This document shows positions 31,490 to 44,089 of a stretch of DNA of 64,000 bases, piece after piece. The notes below the pieces were generated by a model. That model was not told the DNA's origin. It searched no databases and saw only the letters and a list, made by a program, of their open reading frames with translations. Source of the stretch: Diphasiastrum complanatum (taxonomy: Eukaryota; Streptophyta; Lycopodiopsida; Lycopodiales; Lycopodiaceae); the NCBI GenBank assembly GCA_029204225.1, contig CM055111.1, forward strand, positions 21,911,805 through 21,975,804. The letters run 5' to 3'. The translations under genes and the position numbers were made by a program. Position 1 is the first letter of the stretch, and each line of letters opens with the position of its first letter.

Positions 31490-31832
31490 GGCTTTTTACA
31501 TGACCTGGCCTAAGCCAAGTTTGGCTCTAAAAGTTTCAAACTTTTCTTTACTTAAATCTTTTGTAATTATATCAGCAACTTGTAACAACGTAGAACAATG
31601 TTCAATACTTATGTCTTCAGATTGTAATTTTTCACGCACAAAGTGATTTTACTTCAATATGTTTTGTCCTTGCGTGAAAGATTGGATTTTTAGCCAATTG
31701 TATTCCACTTTGACTGTCACAGAAAATAACAGTGGGATTTACTTGTTTCATGCCAATCTCACATAACAACTTACGTAGCCAAATAGCTTTCTGGGTAGAA
31801 AATAGAAGGGTTTTGAGAAGATCAATTGTCAT
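31490..31832 (-). pseudogene. Copia RNase H C-terminal remnant
   Basis: Retains 'HARTKHIEVK' that copy 1 lost, but a one-base change after it shifts the frame ('KSLCA' then stop). The two duplicate units therefore carry different lesions in the same gene fragment. Confidence 0.8.
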
Positions 31833-31848
31833 ATTGCCATATTTTTGT

Positions 31849-32478
31849 CACAAAAGTCAATTTTTGCAAAAGAATTTGCAAAAATACCAGTATTACTCTT
31901 GATCCTTCGCGAAAACCTTCGTTGAGTTTCCAAAACATTCTATTTATAGTAAACTACTATTTTTGAGTTCGGCGAAGATTCTTCTTGTCCAGATCGTAGA
32001 AAATCTTGATTTTTACCCTCGCCAAACTACAGAAACTATATTTTCTTGTGTCAGAAACCTTCATCCGGTTTTCCATTGTTTTATCTATGTCAGATCTTGC
32101 ATCTGAGAGGTCGGCGAAGGTTATTTTCATAGAAACTGTCAAAAAATTTGATCAGAGATTTTTTTCTCAAAACAGCATTGTTGAAGCTTCGTCGAGCCAA
32201 TCTTCACTTAGGGAACCTTCGCCAGTACTATTTTTAAGTTTTGATTTTCCAGATCAATTCTCTATCAAAATTTAGGTCAAATCTAATACATTCTGATTTG
32301 GATTCTGAGAAATTTTTCATTTTTTGTGAAGTATCAATTGATTGAATTTCGAAATCTTTTTCACGATATAGAGTCAGATTCTTGAAAGTAGAATAGATCT
32401 AGCATATTTGATCTAAGAAAGTTTTGATTGAAAAACCTGGATCCAATTTCATTGTGTGCTCGATTTGAATTTGTTAAA
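31849..32478. other. Non-coding spacer upstream of degenerate gag (copy 2)
   Basis: Duplicate of 2810-3435, with the same scattered ttcgcc/ggcgaagg motifs. No gene seen. Confidence 0.4.
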
Positions 32479-33050
32479 ATGGCTGCCTTTGGAGCTGCTC
32501 TTGGAAGTGCTCATCAGGAAGTCAATCCAATTATTGTTAGAAGAGCACCCCGTTTGGATCTACCCAAATATAATGGATTAACAGATCCAGTTAGATTTCT
32601 TCAGATCTATGCTGAATCCTGTGAAGTCTGTGGAGAGAGTTTTTCCCCAAGATAAACTTAAGTTGTTTCCTATGGCCTTAACAGGCGCAACACAAGATTG
32701 ATACTATAATCAAGATGAAACTGAGCGTACAGATTGGGAGGTTGTTAAAAGAGCCCTTATCACACGATTCAAACCTCGAAAGTTTATGGAAGACCCTTAC
32801 CTACTTTTAAGTAAAATTAAAATGGGAAAGCGGAAAATGGTTCGAGATTACATTGAAAGGGTAAAACACCTCAGATCTGAGTGCAAACCTGAGCTGATTA
32901 ACAAAAATGCCATGATTATGTGATTTTTGTCAAGTCTACCTAAACGGATCAGACGTGAGCTAAAACGCCATAATGAGTATGCATCTTCCAGAATGGATGT
33001 TAGAGTTAGATGTGGATCTTCCATTTATGCTGAAATCTGAACTATACTAT
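32479..33050 (+). pseudogene. Degenerate retrotransposon gag (copy 2)
   Basis: ATG 32479, first stop at 32653-32655 after 'CGESFSPR', then shifted-frame 'TDWEVVKRALITRFKP' and 'RDYIERVKHLRSEC'. Shares stop codons with the copy at 3436 and adds a few substitutions. Confidence 0.75.
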
Positions 33051-33622
33051 CGCTCTCATGGGAACGAATCTACATGTGACAACTAACTTCGTCTCCTTGA
33101 TGCTAGATTGACTAGATCTTGGTTTGAGGTTAGGCAGGGAAAGAAACCCACTACACGAAGGTTCTTTTGCTGTATTTTTTAGGTTTTTGATGGTTTTTTG
33201 GTGTTTTTTGATGGTTTTGCAAATCTGCTTGGAATTAAACTTCGTCCTTCAATCTGAAGGTTCTGTGAATGAAACCAAAGCTTCATGAAACTCGGCGAAC
33301 GTTTTTTCAGTAGGAGGTTAAAATGTTATCAGATCCGATGACGATTTTGTCTTCGTTTTGCTCAAATATGACAGAGTTCACCGATTTTTGTTGTTTTCTC
33401 TGATTTCTCAAATCCAAATGGATCTTAAGAATGGTGATCTGAATTGCTTTCGTTGCTCAACAATCAGATTAGATTTTAAACAAGATTATCCACTCAAATC
33501 AGGCAAAATCACTCTCAATCTAACCCTAAAATGCAATTTTAGCCCTACTTATGCCAAAACAAGATGCCTAATGCAAACCAACATCCGTCAAAACATGATG
33601 TAAACTAATAAATTGGCGTAGC

Positions 33623-33640
33623 TCCCCGGAAACAGCGCCA
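33623..33640 (-). other. Primer-binding site, tRNA-Asp type (copy 2)
   Basis: Minus-strand TGGCGCTGTTTCCGGGGA, one transition away from the copy at 4579-4596, next to the LTR edge at 33645. Confidence 0.55.
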
Positions 33641-33644
33641 AAAT

Positions 33645-33985
33645 TGTTGTGGAGCTATTTCCTACCCTAGCCTCAACCCAAGATCCAAGCACACAAGCAT
33701 CAAGGAGATGAGGTTAGATGTCATGCGGAGGTTCAATCCCATGAGAGCGATAGCATAGAACAAAATCCAGCATGTATTGATGATCCACAATTAACAGTAA
33801 GATCCATTAACACTAGCATTAGCCCTATAACCATTAACACTAAATCCAATGATAGCTTACTCCTCTCTCTCCCTTTCTCTCTCACAAAAAGCATAAGAAT
33901 TAGAAAATCCAACAATAATCAATCATCGGGTTGGACTTACAGACGCAGGGTGCCAAATCCCTCTCACTTACTAACTAGGGTTAGA
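33645..33985 (-). repeat. Gypsy-like LTR fragment (copy 2)
   Basis: Starts TGTTGTGGAGC on + and is cut off by copia pol near 33985, as in copy 1. Confidence 0.5.
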
Positions 33986-34009
33986 GTTGCTTCGATATCC
34001 ACAAACCCT

Positions 34010-35655
34010 CCAACAGAGGCCGAATGTCAACTTTATTAAAACTTTTGGATGTACTTGCTATGTCAACATAACTCTTGATGATAGGACAAAAGAGGATCCA
34101 TCTTCAAGGAAAGGTATATGTGTTGGATATAGTGAGGTGAGTAAAGCCTACAAGGTTTATATTCCTACTACTAATAAGGCGATTATTGGTAGAGATGTTA
34201 TTTTTGATGAGGGGAATTTTCCAAAGGTGTCTTCAAGTGATGATGGTGTGGATGGATCTAACAATCTTGATGTTGTTGTGATGGATCCTACTTTAGATGG
34301 TGATGATGAAGGACCTTCATCAAGTCAAAAGCCAAGGAGAACATCAAGGGAAAGACAAACGCCTTCAGGGCTCACATATGATGAGAAATGTAAGCAAGTT
34401 GTTGGAGGTACACACTTTGCTGTCCTAATTTCTTTTGATGAACCTAATTGTGTAGATGAAACAAGGAACAAAGAGGAGTGGATCCAAGCAATAGATCTTG
34501 AGTATCAAGCCCTTATGAAGAATGGAACATGGATATTGGTGGAGTCACCTAAGGACAAGAAAGCTATTGGATGTAAATGGATATTCAAGGTGAAGACAAT
34601 CAATAAGGTTGGTGGCAAAAGGATATGCTCAAGAACATGTTATTGACTATGACGAAACCTTTGCACCTGTGGCAAATATGGTAAACATTCGGGTCATCAT
34701 CTCTCTTGCTACTCTTTATGCATGGGATCTATGGCAATTGGATATTACAAATGCCTTTATGAATGGTGATCTTGAGGAGGAAGTGTACATGGAGCAACCT
34801 GAGAGCTACATTTGACCTAAGAAGCCAAATCATGTGTGTCTTCTACAAAAGAGTTTGTATGGCCTTAAGCAAGCACCAAGGAGTTGGTATGCTAGGCTTA
34901 ACACTTTTTTACTCTCTCAAGGCTTTGTTATGAGTGAGTATGATCATTCACTTTATTATAGGTATCTGAAAATGATATTACCATTTTGCTAATCTATGTG
35001 GATGATATCATCTTGAGTGGTGGAGACAACCAAGATGTGGAGGATATCAAGAGTGCTCTCAAGAAGGAGTTTGAAGTGCATGATCTTGGTCATTTGCATT
35101 ACATTTTAGGAATAGAAGAGATTAGATCTTCTCAAACTACTTTCATTTGTCAAGAGAAGTATGCTAATTCTATTCTATAGAGATTTCATATGGTAGATGC
35201 AAAGTCTTGTGATATACCTATGGAGTCAAATGTAAAGCTAACTATAAGGGGTAATGAAAGATCCTTCAAGGACATTACTCTCTATAGAAAGCTAGTTGGT
35301 TCACTTATCTGTCTAACCATCACAAGACCAGATCTAAGATATTGTGTTGGTTGATTAAGCTAATGTATGCAAGATCCTAGTGAAGAGCATTGGAAGCTAG
35401 GGAAACGAGTTTTGACATACATCATGGGAACTCGAGATTTTGGCATATTGTATGAGGGATCATCACCTAACTTGTTTGGATTTTCAGATTCAAACTTTGT
35501 TGGGAGAAAAAATGGATAGGAAAACCATAAGTACTCATTGTATTTTCATAGGTGATGGAGGTATATCATGGATGTCAAAGAAACAAGCCACTATCTCATT
35601 GTCATCTACTAAGGCTGAATACAAAGCGCTTACAGAACATGAGTGTCAAACTTGA
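34010..35655 (+). pseudogene. Copia pol remnant: integrase C-term, RT, RNase H (copy 2)
   Basis: Same layout as 4960-6608. RT is better preserved here: 34609-34815 reads 'VAKGYAQEHVIDYDETFAPV' through '[20 protein letters not shown]' without the frameshift seen at 5650. The stop after 'PESYI' is shared. The YVDD motif is at 34995-35006. A different frameshift lies just before it (near 34962), so each copy has kept decaying independently. Confidence 0.88.
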
Positions 35656-35689
35656 TCCTTGATTCCTCTTTGATTCCTTTCCAATCCTA

Positions 35690-37115
35690 AATAACAACAC
35701 AATCAAGATTACTTATGCAAGACTCTCTTTTAGTGAATGAATCATAAAAGATAAAAGACTCATCTTCTTGACTATCTTGCCTTAGCAAGCACCTCAATTC
35801 TATCCAACATTTAATCACTTGATCTACCTTTTTTTATTAAACCATGTGATATTACTTGCTCTCTCTTCTTTATGTAACAAGCATCTCCATCAAACTCTAC
35901 TTCATGTCCATTGTCAATTGTCCCAACACTAGGAGGAATCTTTGAAAGTGAAGGAATGAACAACACATTTTCATGTATTTGAGAGAGTAAGAGGAATAGA
36001 GACAATACCTTAATAAAACACTAACCATCATTTGCCATGTAGATCACTTGCTTGACTCAGTCATAAGTGACTAATGAAGAAAAGAATTCCTTATGACTAG
36101 TCATATGAGAACTAGCTCCACTATCGATCTACCATGACTCTTTGTCACTTTCACTTGAGATGAGACTTGAAGACATCATAAGAGTATCAACAACATCATT
36201 ACTAACAAATTCACAATTGGTAAATTTTCTTTGCTTGCTACCTTCCAATTGCTCTCTTGTCATTTTATTGCACTCATAAGAAAATGACATTTTCTGCCAC
36301 AATAAAAGCACTTGAGTACAGATTTATCATTCTTACCACCATAAGAGGATGTTGCCCCACCTTTCCCTTGATCCATGGTGCTCTTCTTGTTGAAGTTCCA
36401 CTTGACTCCTCCTTTTCCCTGGCCTTTTTGTGAAAAATACCTCTTCATCTCCAACCTTGCTAGAATTAGGTCTACTTCTAGTCTTAACATTGATCATCTT
36501 TGGCCACCAACACCTCTTGCAATTCTTCAATAGATGGCAAAGTTGTTAAATAGCAAAACTTTGAGCAAAATTAGCATAACCTTCTCCAAAGCCATTTACA
36601 AACACTTGGACAATCTCAATGTTACCAATAGCATTGCCAACACATGCTAAGTCACCATTAAGAGATTTAACCCTCATTACATAAGAGTTAGCACTTTCAC
36701 CTTCTGATAGCTTTGAAGAATTTTACTCCTTAGGGTGAGTGCCCTAGATATGATCTTTGACTCATAAATCCTTTGAAGAGTCCTCCATGCCTCGTAAGAT
36801 GATGTGCAAGCCCTTACCTCATTGTGAAGCTTATTTGAGACATTCATCTTGAGGATGTGTAAAACTATTTGGCCTTCATTGGAACTAGCATGTACTTTGC
36901 AACAAGCTTTGTAGTAGTGCCGCCTCTAGTAAGGACGACAATCAAAGATTCTCGTACTTTATTAGCAGTTCACACAACCAATGATGCAAGGCTTTCTAAT
37001 GGGCTCCTTGGAAGCGGCGTTTACTTCACGATTTCTTTGAATGTTGTAGCATGATCTAGAGATAATTTTTCCTCGATGCAAACGTGAGCTATGTTTTTGA
37101 CCACCAACTTTGGAT
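35690..37115 (-). pseudogene. Copia-C gag, protease and gag-pre-integrase remnant (copy 2)
   Basis: Duplicate of 6640-8060. The knuckle region reads CFYCGRKCHF here: the His is present but the frame is already lost. The protease 'VDSGASSHM' is preserved, near 36090-36130. Confidence 0.8.
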
Positions 37116-37184
37116 ATGCTCCAGCTGTAGTTTCACCACCAGCTCCATCCAGTTGTTGACATTTCTTTACGCTTCACCCTTAGA

Positions 37185-37199
37185 TGTGTGTGTGTGTGT

Positions 37200-37274
<75 letters not shown>
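37185..37274. repeat. Compound (TG)n(AG)n microsatellite (copy 2)
   Basis: Four more bases than the repeat at 8134-8219, the extra length being in the AG part. Confidence 0.97.
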
Positions 37275-37276
<2 letters not shown>

Positions 37277-37962
37277 CGTGTACTGGTACAAATACCTTAA
37301 AATGAAGCATGAAGGGAGGGTCAGTTTCAATTTTGCTTTTCACAATCTATCCATTCATGCGTTGACTAAAACTTTTGCTTTTGCTTATGGTTCATGCAAA
37401 CAAAAATAGCTTTTGCAATCCTTATGGCTCATGCATTGTTTGTGTGACTTCGTTCTAATTTTTATATGGCAATACTAGATGCATGTTTCTTTAGCACTCA
37501 ACAAAGGTTTTACCCTCAAAAATTAAGGCCACCATCACATAATATCCGTTAATGTTACCTTTTTTCAAAACTCCATTGAGTGACCTCAAGGCCAAAAACA
37601 CCAATTTGCTATAACAGCAAAAACATAAAAAGGAGCTTTATGCGGGTACAGTCCCCGCTCGAGTTCAAAGGAGGTTCCCGCTCGTTTTACTCTAAACCTA
37701 AAAGAAATGCTAGATATTTTTACTATATTTATGGGTGTGCATTCCATACTTGCTGTTACTTGTCATTTTCTTCTGTTTCTGCGAAGATATCCCCAGCACG
37801 GCAGCGATCGAACAAACGAGTCGCTTGAAGCAAGTTCCCACCACGTCTCCATCTTGCAAATCGTGGCGGTGGCAGCGCGCACATGTTAGCTAGCTCCTTG
37901 ACGGCTCGCTACGATCATCGTCATCTAATTCTTCTTCTTCGTTTTTGAGTGATCAGCTGCAA
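37275..37962 (+). promoter_or_regulatory. Probable promoter and first non-coding exon, protease copy 2
   Basis: Essentially identical to 8220-8907, including the TATA-like 'ctatatttatgg' near 37724, so both protease genes could be expressed the same way. The candidate 5' UTR intron follows at 37963-38463. Confidence 0.35.
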
Positions 37963-38463
37963 GTATGTATCAACCCATATCTCATTTTCATGTTACGGTG
38001 TAATATTTGGATTTCGAGTATTGTTGTAGTCATGCATTGAGTTCCATTATCAACTTGAGGTCGTGTAGCTTGGGATGTTCCTCTTTCTTTTCAGTTGTCT
38101 TTGCAGGTTTTTCGGCTCCGTCTGGTTGCTTCTATCTCATGCTTTCCTCCTTTCGAATGATGTGCATAAAGCATACTAATACGTACTAGTACACACAGTA
38201 TGATAGAGTTATATTACACTGTATGTGCCTTTTTATTCGCTCGTCGACCCTGTCTGCTTGTTTTCGTTGACACTTGATGACGAAAACAGTGCCTTTATTG
38301 TCCTGCCATTCACCCCTTGCACTGCCTGAGGATATCTTTGCTCAATCGCTTATCATCTCTGCCTGCATTTGGATAGAGTATCTGAAGCATAGTCCTTATT
38401 TCAAGATTTCATTTCTGGTTATTGATGTACGAATTCTGATATCTATCTTCCTTGCTTTTCCAG
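37963..38463 (+). other. Candidate 5' UTR intron, protease copy 2
   Basis: Donor 'gcaa|gtatgt' at 37963 and acceptor 'ttttccag' ending 38463, the same as in copy 1; alternative acceptor at 38664-38665. Confidence 0.4.
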
Positions 38464-38614
38464 CATAGTGGGTATCAGCATTCAGTAATTCGCTGGCTTA
38501 TACTTGAGCCGATTCTTTCATGTTTTTGGCAAAGCATAGCTCATGTTTTACGACTACTTTTTATAACTCAATGCAACAAGTACTTGATCTGAAATATACT
38601 ATTCAAATGTTTAT

Positions 38615-40330
38615 GTGAAGCCAAATGCGAAAGTAGAGCTAAGCAAGTATAAAATTGGATTGCAGCTGCAAGAAAAATATGGCTTCCGTTCTGAGAACCA
38701 CGAACAGAAGGTTCAACTTTGTTATTCATTTCATTCTTTCGGCCGCCATTACCTTCGACCTTTCGGGTGCCACAACATCTTTCTCTCACACAAGCCAACG
38801 ATCATCCATTCCCGACGGGTTTCAGATTATGTCTCAGATTCTTGGGACCAAACAGCGATTCTTCCAGCCAATTCGCCGAAAATTCTCGAAGGGCAATTGT
38901 TGGAAACAGGTATAAGGGAGACGGAGCTGCAGGGAGGAGCAAATGAAATTAGAACAGGAATACCCTTGAAGCTAGTCCACCGAACTTCTCTGCTGTCTCC
39001 ACAGTCCAGGACTGAATCTGTTAAAATCAGCATTCTTAAAGAGTTGCTGGAGTTAGATACTGTCAGATTGAGAGGATACAAGCTCAGCTCATGGATTACT
39101 GGGATCCCCCGGAGTGGCCACTTTGCCTCAACGAATTCAGTGAGTAGAAAACACAAAGCCGCAGATGTTGCCCACGAGAAATTTTCATCAGAGAGCGCAA
39201 ACAACAGAATTAGTTCGGGGGCAACACTAGGCTCAGGTCAGTATTTTGTAGATTTCTACATGGGAACGCCAGCGAGGAAATATTCCCTGATCGCGGATAC
39301 TGGCAGTGATCTAATCTGGATTCAATGCTACCCTTGCAGTAAATGTTATTCGCAATCCAATCCTATCTACTATCCCAATAACTCGTCTTCTTTCTCATCA
39401 GTTTCTTGCTCTGCCAAACAGTGCTTTCTTGTTCCAGCACCACCACACGATTCCTGCAGTTCCAGGTTTCCAACAAGCTGCCAATACACGTACGAGTACA
39501 ATGATGGATCTTCTACTAGTGGCTTTCTAGCATCTGAGACGGTCACAATGATATCTAGCTCTGGCGAGCGTTTGAAGATCAGCAACATCACGTTTGGATG
39601 CGGCTTAAGCAATGAAGGTCAGACTCTGCACGGATCTAACGGCGTCCTTGGTCTTGGGCAGGGGCCTGTCTCTTTTGCATCTCAGTTAGGAGATCTCTAC
39701 GGAAGCATATTTTCCTATTGTCTTGTGGACTATCTGAAAGCCACTACAGATACTAGTCTGCTTGTGTTTGGAGATGCCAAGATTTCGCAATCTTTGAGGA
39801 ATGCTATCCAATACACTCCACTTTTGAAGAATTCATTTGCAGAAACGTATTACTATGTGGGCATCAAGCATGTTCGTTTGAATGGACGAGTTCTGCCTAT
39901 CCCTTCAAAATTATGGCAGATTGACTCTGCCGGCTATGGTGGCACCATTGTTGATTCTGGCACGACACTCACATATTTCAGAAAAGCGGCTTATTCACTT
40001 ATTGTTGCTGCATTTAAACGAGCCATAACTATGCCTAGAGTAGCACCCATTCAAGGCCTTGATCTCTGCTTCAACGTTTCTGCTGATTCTGGCATAAAAA
40101 TTCCTGAATTCTCAATCCTTTTGGAAGGAGATGTCCTCTTTCAGCCCCCAGCAGAGAATTACCTTATTGACACAGCTCTTGATGTGAAGTGCATTGCAAT
40201 GCAAGGAGTCGATTCACCTCTTGGATCGAACACAATAGGAAACTTGCTCCAGCAGAATTTCCATGTAGAGTATGATAGATCAAGAGCCCGACTGGGGTTT
40301 GTGTCGGCAAACTGCTCCTCATCATCGTAG
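38615..40330 (+). CDS. Nepenthesin-like aspartic protease, copy 2 (A1 family)
   Basis: 571-codon frame differing from copy 1 by one residue in the doubtful N-terminal part (Ser for Pro, 'RRVSDYVS') and only silent changes elsewhere. Catalytic D228 and D447, the cysteine-rich nepenthesin insert and the C-terminal motifs are all intact. As in copy 1, the plausible initiator with signal peptide is at 38679 in another frame, so the two copies share the N-terminal problem. Flanks are duplicated from the upstream microsatellite to beyond the poly(A) signal. Confidence 0.85.
   Translation: MKPNAKVELSKYKIGLQLQEKYGFRSENHEQKVQLCYSFHSFGRHYLRPFGCHNIFLSHKPTIIHSRRVSDYVSDSWDQTAILPANSPKILEGQLLETGIRETELQGGANEIRTGIPLKLVHRTSLLSPQSRTESVKISILKELLELDTVRLRGYKLSSWITGIPRSGHFASTNSVSRKHKAADVAHEKFSSESANNRISSGATLGSGQYFVDFYMGTPARKYSLIADTGSDLIWIQCYPCSKCYSQSNPIYYPNNSSSFSSVSCSAKQCFLVPAPPHDSCSSRFPTSCQYTYEYNDGSSTSGFLASETVTMISSSGERLKISNITFGCGLSNEGQTLHGSNGVLGLGQGPVSFASQLGDLYGSIFSYCLVDYLKATTDTSLLVFGDAKISQSLRNAIQYTPLLKNSFAETYYYVGIKHVRLNGRVLPIPSKLWQIDSAGYGGTIVDSGTTLTYFRKAAYSLIVAAFKRAITMPRVAPIQGLDLCFNVSADSGIKIPEFSILLEGDVLFQPPAENYLIDTALDVKCIAMQGVDSPLGSNTIGNLLQQNFHVEYDRSRARLGFVSANCSSSS
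38679..38915 (+). CDS. Signal-peptide reading frame, protease copy 2
   Basis: Starts MASVLRTTNRR with the same hydrophobic core as 9624-9860. Differences from copy 1 in this frame are Ser to Phe and Gln to Arg, both replacements, which gives no sign that this frame is under constraint downstream of the signal sequence. Confidence 0.5.
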   Translation: MASVLRTTNRRFNFVIHFILSAAITFDLSGATTSFSHTSQRSSIPDGFQIMSQILGTKQRFFQPIRRKFSKGNCWKQV

Positions 40331-40490
40331 CCATGATCAACCACTCCATACTTCTCAGGCATTATTTTCCAATGCATTGGGATACACTTCAAAATTACAT
40401 GAAGCTAGATTTAGAGACACGTTTACGTTCTTTTAGAGGATGTTAACTACTGCTGAGCATGATTTGCTGGAATTGATTCATAAAGATGCC

Positions 40491-40496
40491 AATAAA
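40491..40496 (+). terminator. Polyadenylation signal candidate, protease copy 2
   Basis: AATAAA, 160 bases after the stop codon. Confidence 0.45.
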
Positions 40497-41227
40497 ACTC
40501 TCAAATTACTTCCAAGCGGGAAGGTAGGAGATTCTTTCTAAGATGTTCGATTCTGAAAAAAATCTCCATGTATGTTTCCTGTATGAAGCAAGCTAGTTAT
40601 CCTTTACTTCAGCTGGCTTTTGGGTCATTGACAGTTAGCTTGACTTGTGTGGTAGACGATTTGTAAGCAGTGCTTGGAAAACCTTTTGGATATTGCCTCC
40701 AAAATCTGAAGTTTTTGCAGGATTTCTAGTTTTTATCTGAACTTATTGACTTCAAGTCGTTCAGGTCGTGCAACTCATGGCTCTTTCCTTAATTCTTGAA
40801 ACAAGAGAGTTTGCTATTGAATACTGCAAGAAAAAGTTTAACAAATAAAATCGAACTACCTTGGCAGCAATTCTAGCTAAATGTAAAATATAGAATGTGT
40901 GAACTCTCAAAAGTTCACAAAAACAACAAATTTCATACACCTTTCCCTTTCGCCCACTTGAGCTATGACCAATTTTCAAAATGCATTTATACACCCTTAT
41001 TCTCAATTTTTGCATGTAGCCTTTAGCCTCATATGTAGACAGTTTTAGCTTTGTCCTAATAGCAATAAGCCATTGTGAGTATTTGTTAAAAGCTGAGTTG
41101 TAGCCTCTAGGTGACACTAGCATTATAATGGGTTTCTAGGTTATATTTTTAGTCTTGAAGATCCATCACAGGTGGCAAAGTCTTTTGAATAGCAATAGTT
41201 TGAACAATGTTAGCATGAGCATCCATC
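40497..41227. other. Protease downstream flank (copy 2)
   Basis: Duplicate of 11442-12172; no gene recognised. The 120-codon minus-strand frame (40761-41123) differs by one replacement from its counterpart. Confidence 0.4.
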
Positions 41228-42630
41228 AATAAACACTTTTTGAAAGTGTGGAAAAGTTGGTAGTCAAGTTTGGGAGAGATTCAAATTTGAACTCTGGGTA
41301 CATTGAATCTAGTCCCAAAAATAGTAGGGTTTACATTTTGGAGGGAAAGCCAAGTGGCCAAATAGGGTTTGGACACTCTATAAAGGATGTAACTCATGGA
41401 GAGACACATATTCTCTCTTCTCCTTCTCATTTCATCATTATACATGGTTCTCTTTGGGTTCTACTACTCATTGGTGCACTCTCATGTTATCTTGCAATTC
41501 TATGTGTAGAATGATCATTTATTGCTATTTTCGGTTTCACACATGTTAACTACAATAGGGTACTATAATTACAGTAGGGTACTGTAATTGTACGGGCAAA
41601 AACTATATTTTATGTTTTGGTTCATGTTTGATCAGTATCTCTTAGACTTTGCATCTCATTTTGTATGTAGATGCTGATTTTTCTACATTGGCAGGATTGT
41701 TGGTTTATTGCAACCAAAGATCAGGGACATGGATTGTATCTTGAATGATCTGAAATCCTTGACATATTCTACACACACGATTTCAAGATATCAACAAAAT
41801 AGTGCACCAATGGATAGATGAACCCAAGAGAACTCATGTATAAGCATGAAATGAGATGAGAGAGAGAGAGAGTACTTCTCTTCCCACATGTGTATAGCTA
41901 TATATAACAGGTCCATGCCTCATTAATGATCTTGGTTTTCCTCCATATCAAAAACGCTACAATTAATGTGGACTAGATTCAATGTCTCCGACATTCAAAT
42001 TTGAATCTACAAAACTTGAGCTCCTACATTTTTCCTCACTTTATAAAAGTGGTAATTCAAAAACATTTGGACTAAAATAACTTTGAAATGACTATCTCTA
42101 AGTCTAATATGTAAATTGGCCTCAATTGCCAAATAAACAAATATGACCAAAATAGCAAACTAGTTGACAATTTCTCACATAATCCGCTAAGGAGGTCTAT
42201 TAGGTGTTTTACAGCAGTATGTAACCAGAGTTGTGAAAAAACTTGCAAAAGGAGACAAGTGTCAGAGAGAGAGAGAGAGAGAAACTGGCAATGAAAGCAC
42301 CAAAATAAAAAATGGAATTGGGCGAGTTTCTACAAGCCTTATATAAGCCCCAAGCCTCTCTATTCATGTGCCCATGCAAATCTAAAACTCCCTAAAAGTG
42401 CTTTCCATTTTAATTGATACTCTACACATGCATTGGCAATCCTAAACCATATACTAGCTACAATAATTGTGTTTGGGCCCTCACAAGGTTATTAATTACA
42501 TTACTAGCCTCTTCCATAATAATGTGGCATAACCAATAATATCATGCTAGAGTACCATGTATGCAAGTCTAGGATTATACCAAATCCTATATATAGGACA
42601 TGGATGTAACACTTTTTGATAAGAAGACAA

Positions 42631-43070
42631 GCATCAAGCATTGAAGATCTTTGGTAGTACTTGCTATGTCAACTCAATCCTTTAAGGGGATTTTTTTTGG
42701 CTATAGTGAAGTAAGACAAGCTTATAAATTTCACATTCCTAATTCAAGAAAGTTCACATTTCTATGGATGTTATCTTTGAAGAGAAAAATGGGGATAAGC
42801 TTGATGTTGTTGATGCTGATGAATCTAATATTTTTGATGGTGATGAAGATGGTTTTTTGGATGGTGGTTTTTGAGATGCCAATTCAAGTCCTAAGAATAT
42901 CCTCAAGGCAAATGACATAGCCATCAAGACTTACATATGATGAAAAGGGTACGCAAATTGTGGAAGGTACAAATTTTATTTTTTCACATATTTTGGCACA
43001 TCTTCTTGTGTAGATGATGGTATGCAAATCGATGGTTGTCTTCATGAAATGGATGTTCATTCAAATGACA
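42631..43070 (+). pseudogene. Copia integrase C-terminus/RT-linker remnant
   Basis: Same remnant and same additional frameshift ('AYKFHIPNSRKFTF') as 13580-14030. Confidence 0.7.
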
Positions 43071-43509
43071 TTTAGACTAATGAACTTTGAAAAGTCAATA
43101 TCTAAGTCTAAAAACAAAGTTGGCCTCAATATGCCAAATATGAAAATATAGTAAATATGATGAAACTAGTTGATTCTTTCACACTTTACATGAAGTGAAA
43201 TATGAAGAAGGCTTGCAAGTATTTGCTGATCACTCACATTTATTACTTGGTTGCTACTATTTTTCAGAGATATCGAAGGTGGAAGCATGGAGTAATTATA
43301 ACATTTTCATTTTATTTTGTTCTTCATGTACTAGTTTCATCTTTATATTCGGATGTAAAAAATAGTGAAGCATCCAACATGGACACTATTATCTATATCA
43401 ATTATGAATGTTTCTATTTTGAACATTACAAAAGCATTGAGAGGAGGTCTTTTCTAAGAATGGAGATCATTCTTGAAAAGTTGTGTGGTAAAACTAGTTG
43501 AAGAGGGAG

Positions 43510-43968
43510 TGTGAAAAATGTCAACTAGTTTAGTTGGTTTAATTTGGCAACTTGGAGGGCAAAGGTAGAAGTAAACTTAGACGAACATTTTTTTACGTAA
43601 ATAATTCTTAAAAATAGTAATGTTGCTATTTTTGAAAATTATTTGATAAGTCAAGCTCGGATTTGGACCAAATGACTTTTCGTAACTAGATACATTGAAA
43701 CTAGTCACTTGATTAACTAGGTTTCTGGTAAGTACTTGGAAAGTACTACTAATACTTGGCAAGTGGCCAAATGACATATTTTCTGCAATATATATTTGTA
43801 CGAGTGTGGAGAAAGCAATCAAGTTTTTTCTTGATGTTTGGAGAACTTTCTTTTTCTATCATATCATCTTCTTCTATCTCTTCTCTCTTTATATTGGTGA
43901 TTCTAGTGTGTAGAAGGCATCTAAGCTTGTATGTCATGATTCCACACATGTAAAGATTGTTGTATAGT
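43510..43968 (+). repeat. LTR C copy
   Basis: TGTGAAAAATGTC following the PPT at 43500-43509. Confidence 0.55.
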
Positions 43969-44089
43969 GTGAGAAATTGCCAAAAATTGGAAAATCTAGC
44001 TTGATCAAAACTTACCATGTAAATTGTACATAGGAAACACAGTTTCATCATCTCCCCAGGTCGAAGTGGACGAAGGCGCATTTATGGTT

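Larger units (their letters stand above)
28289..31848 (-). repeat. Right arm of palindrome centred near 26.88 kb
   Basis: Reverse complement of 21786-25475, including RNase H, LTR B, LTR A, linker remnant, LTR C and protease. Both arms share a private A-run variant in the protease region (six A at 25434 and six T at 28327, versus 'aagaaa' in other copies), so they are each other's close relatives. The arms differ by two deletions of about 65 and 145 bp in the right arm. Confidence 0.82.
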
